In this document: in pieces, positions 61,171 through 64,000 of the stretch | Position numbering within the stretch: the stretch's first letter is position 1 | How the letters are laid out: each line of letters starts with the position of its first letter | NCBI RefSeq assembly: GCF_910591885.1 | Contig: NC_063272.1 | Span: 15,636,364 to 15,700,363, forward strand | Direction: 5' to 3' | Length of the DNA: 64,000 nt | Source: Bombus terrestris | Lineage: Eukaryota > Arthropoda > Insecta > Hymenoptera > Apidae | Program-made: the position numbers and the translations under genes | Notes under the pieces: generated by a model | Databases searched by the model: none | What the model was told of the DNA's origin: nothing | Seen by the model: only the letters and a program-made list of their open reading frames with translations

Positions 61171-64000
61171 TTACTGTAATTCTTGGATGTGAAAGTGACA
61201 GATTTTTTAAATTCCTAGCTTGGAAATGTTTACTACCGGTTGCATAATTCCTAATTACAAGTTACATCACTTTGCAATTTAATAATCGATGCTCGTGTAA
61301 ATACGGAATGTTGTTAACTTGAGAATTTAAAGATTCTTTTTAAGTATACATCGATGAAGCATCTTTTGTCGACTTCATCGCGCGTTATAAAATTTTGTGC
61401 TATTGATTTTCACTACGATTGCCGTGAATATAAAAGAATCGATTTCTAAAATGTAATTTCAGCTCGTTAATAAATGCAGTATCTATTTTGCAAAATTTAC
61501 TAACATAGTAATACATAATATATAATATTACCTTCTCAAGAATATGTTCCCTCCGTACAGCTAAACGTTACATCTTAATTACACCTTAGAACTCTAACCA
61601 CATTCGTAATTTGCCTTCGTATCAGACAACTTTATTTACGAAGCCTTAACCAACGAATTTGCATACGCACCCTCGACATAATTGGAAAGTCGAACACCGT
61701 AAAAATGTCTTTGTCCTGTTTTTATCACTTCATACTACCACCGTAGCTATAAAGTACAGAGAGATGTATCAACCTACAAAATACTAACAAAGATCGTTAG
61801 AAACATTAGCGTGAACTGCGACCCAAATTGCTTACGTTCAAATAAATGTAAACCGGTTGCCTCGAACGTTTAAGTAAAATCGAGATTTTTCCAACCATTG
61901 GTTCCCTTCAAAGTAACAACGATATTATAACTTAACAAATTGTTACGTCAACTTTTATGCTCGCATGTATCATCCATGTCCTCATCGGCGTTCTAAGTAT
62001 CCGCCACTCGAAACTTCATACCTACTTACTTCCAGTCGTTTACCTAAACCCAGATTCCTTCCTGTCAACGTCCTCGAGTTGAATAATTCGACTCGTATAA
62101 ACATAAACTCAAGCCGTTTGAATTTAAGTAATTCGACTAATCTGAACGAAGATTTAGAGGCGAATTGCTGGGACCGCGGGGAATGCCGGTACAGGCCACG
62201 ATACCGGCGTGGCACGGCAGCATCGACGATGAAATCGGAAGTCGGTGCCGTGCCGGGCTATTTATCGACCCCGTTGCCATGCCAGCCCCGCGTGTACACA
62301 AGACCACCACCCGCCACTATTATAGATCACGCCGGTGTTCGGGCAGACCGTGCGCCTATCGTAGCACGCCACCACCTGCGTTTCTCGGTGCGTCGGCTCG
62401 GCTACGTGCGTGCATTCACGAAATTACGCGGCCAACGTATGCACGGCCGTGATCTATCGATCGATCCCCGAAGAAATATACTCCGTCGCGATGCGCCACC
62501 ACCGGTCACGCTACCTCTCTCTACGCTTTACCCTTCCCAAGAGATGCGATTTTTCTTTCCCCCCTTCTTCACGGTGCCGCTTCCGCAACGTTCCCGTCGC
62601 CTTCCGACGTTTACGATTCGACTTCTGTCTTCTGGTTGGTTGTTTGGTTTTTAGGAAAGTCGAGTAAGGGGAAATTGTTCACGTTTCTATTTCTTTTAGT
62701 ACGAGTACTTGGACACGCGTCTCGCGAGAAACAGGAATGTAATGATACGTTGCGTGTAGCTCGTGTTTTGAATTTGAAATCTACTTCAGAGTAACTGGTT
62801 ATTTTTTACAGAAGAAATAAAAGTCGGAAGGCTAACTATTAAGTCTCAGGACATATAATTAATTCTGGCATTGCTTTTGAATTTATTCTAGCAACGATAG
62901 AATTCTTATGTTAATTTATTATAATCGTTTTCTGTTTTTGTAGAAGAGCAAGTTTAAAATTCGAGTTCCCGTCATCTCCTTGAGCATTTAAGAAATATCG
63001 ATAGGAAGATCAAATAAGTAGAATTAGAACTAGTTGAAGAAATGGAAGTTTTCCCTTGACAAATTTTCTGAAGAACAATTTATGACCATTTTTTGGTTGC
63101 CTATCGATTATTAGAGTACCAAGATCAAAGCTCCAGGAACGAATATATATGTTTCAGTTGAATATATATATATATACAAACTGATTAAATAAGATTACTA
63201 GAATTACTGAAATGTATCTAAAAAAATTTAATTTTTTAAAGTGTACTGTTCTGATTGTCCAATTGTAAGAATCTTGTGGCAAGAGCCTACATATGCGTTT
63301 AACAAAGAAGAAGCGTAATAATTCGCAATACTACATTCAACTCATATTTTCAATTCAAGATCTATTTCCGACCCAACTCCTCTGTTTATACGAGAAATAA
63401 AAATCAGAAGACCACTTTTAAATCTCAGAGCCACCCTTAAGACCACAAGAACAGATAACGTTCACCCATAAAAACACGACAAAAGAAGAAAAGGCATTGT
63501 TGATCGCGACGCACATACCTGCTTCCGTGTGTTGCCGTCATCTATCATTTCGTATGGATGTTGATACGAATCTGTGCTGTAAAGAGGGGCGAATTAAGAT
63601 CGAATTTAATCGCGTGGCTTATCTAGTATCTTAAAGAATTAGTATTTAAACCTGCTAATTATTCCAGACCGTTGGTTATTATTATCTAAGTGATTTTCAC
63701 AATCTAGAATCAACAAAGACACTATCCACGGTTCCCTCTATTTTCTAATATAAAAGTCCTTAACCGTGTAATTATCATCGATACGATCCTGCAATAAAAT
63801 AAAGCTACGAACCGATCGTTTTAGATTCAGATCCTTTCACGGACACCAATTTTGCGTAACTCATGAATATTAAAATGCACAGATAACACGCTACCAACGA
63901 TTTGTTTTATTGCCCTCGCGTCTATCTTATTGTATCGATTAGTACGCGTTTACTCGGAAAAACAGGGGCATCTAAAGCTTTTGTACTTTGTTCTGTGTAA
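61171..64000. other. Non-coding segment with GC-rich islet at 62.15-62.67 kb
   Basis: The islet contains an inverted repeat GCCGGTA / TACCGGC at 62185-62208 and long overlapping frames on both strands, including a 229-codon frame from 61965 with no family resemblance. The rest, to the window end, is AT-rich with a (TA)n run near 63158. No gene is supported. Confidence 0.4.

Noticed and set aside
61965..62654. 229-codon open frame on the plus strand
   Set aside because: No family resemblance, composition follows the GC-rich islet, and competing frames exist in other phases and on the other strand.
25800..64000. tRNA, snRNA, known microRNA or transposon genes
   Set aside because: Visual search for tRNA T-arm words, familiar insect microRNA sequences, mariner-type termini and transposase-like frames found nothing convincing. 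A covariance-model or repeat-library search could still find some.

Overview
The window is nuclear DNA of an insect. Spliceosomal introns are short (mostly 60-310 bp), the gene-bearing part is very AT-rich, and the protein sequences look hymenopteran, most likely a bee. The species assignment is inference. No prokaryotic, viral or transposon-coding sequence is evident.

Left 25.5 kb: a dense cluster of housekeeping genes whose exons I joined by hand, checking splice sites and reading phase. In order: RalGAPB (minus, 90-7462, 22 coding exons), wapl (plus, 8763-13403, 11 exons), mitochondrial ribosomal protein mS31 (plus, 14790-16868, 7 exons), exosome subunit Rrp41/Ski6 (plus, 17367-18343, 3 exons), mitochondrial trifunctional protein beta subunit HADHB (minus, 18560-20665, 7 exons) and l(2)dtl/Cdt2 (plus, 20990-23665, 8 exons). 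Each spliced CDS closes in frame. RalGAPB/wapl and HADHB/dtl are divergent pairs, and Rrp41/HADHB are tail to tail. The HADHB/dtl promoter holds a perfect inverted pair of E2F-type sites, which fits the S-phase role of Cdt2.

At 24114-25535 (minus) lies a decayed acylglycerol kinase (AGK/Mulk) locus. It keeps introns but has a frameshift near the start codon, loss of the segment that should carry the GGDGT catalytic motif, and several in-frame stops, some replacing expected tryptophans. This is the most striking item in the window.

Right 38 kb (about 25.6-64 kb): a gene desert with clearly higher CpG content and no recognisable protein-coding exon. It holds GC-rich islets that look like promoters or enhancers, two candidate non-coding first exons on the plus strand (about 50.54 and 52.10 kb) and microsatellites. 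It also holds a recurrent pattern of old, degenerate local tandem duplications with units of about 55-240 bp. It may be the upstream or intronic landscape of a regulatory gene lying beyond the window. That is inference.
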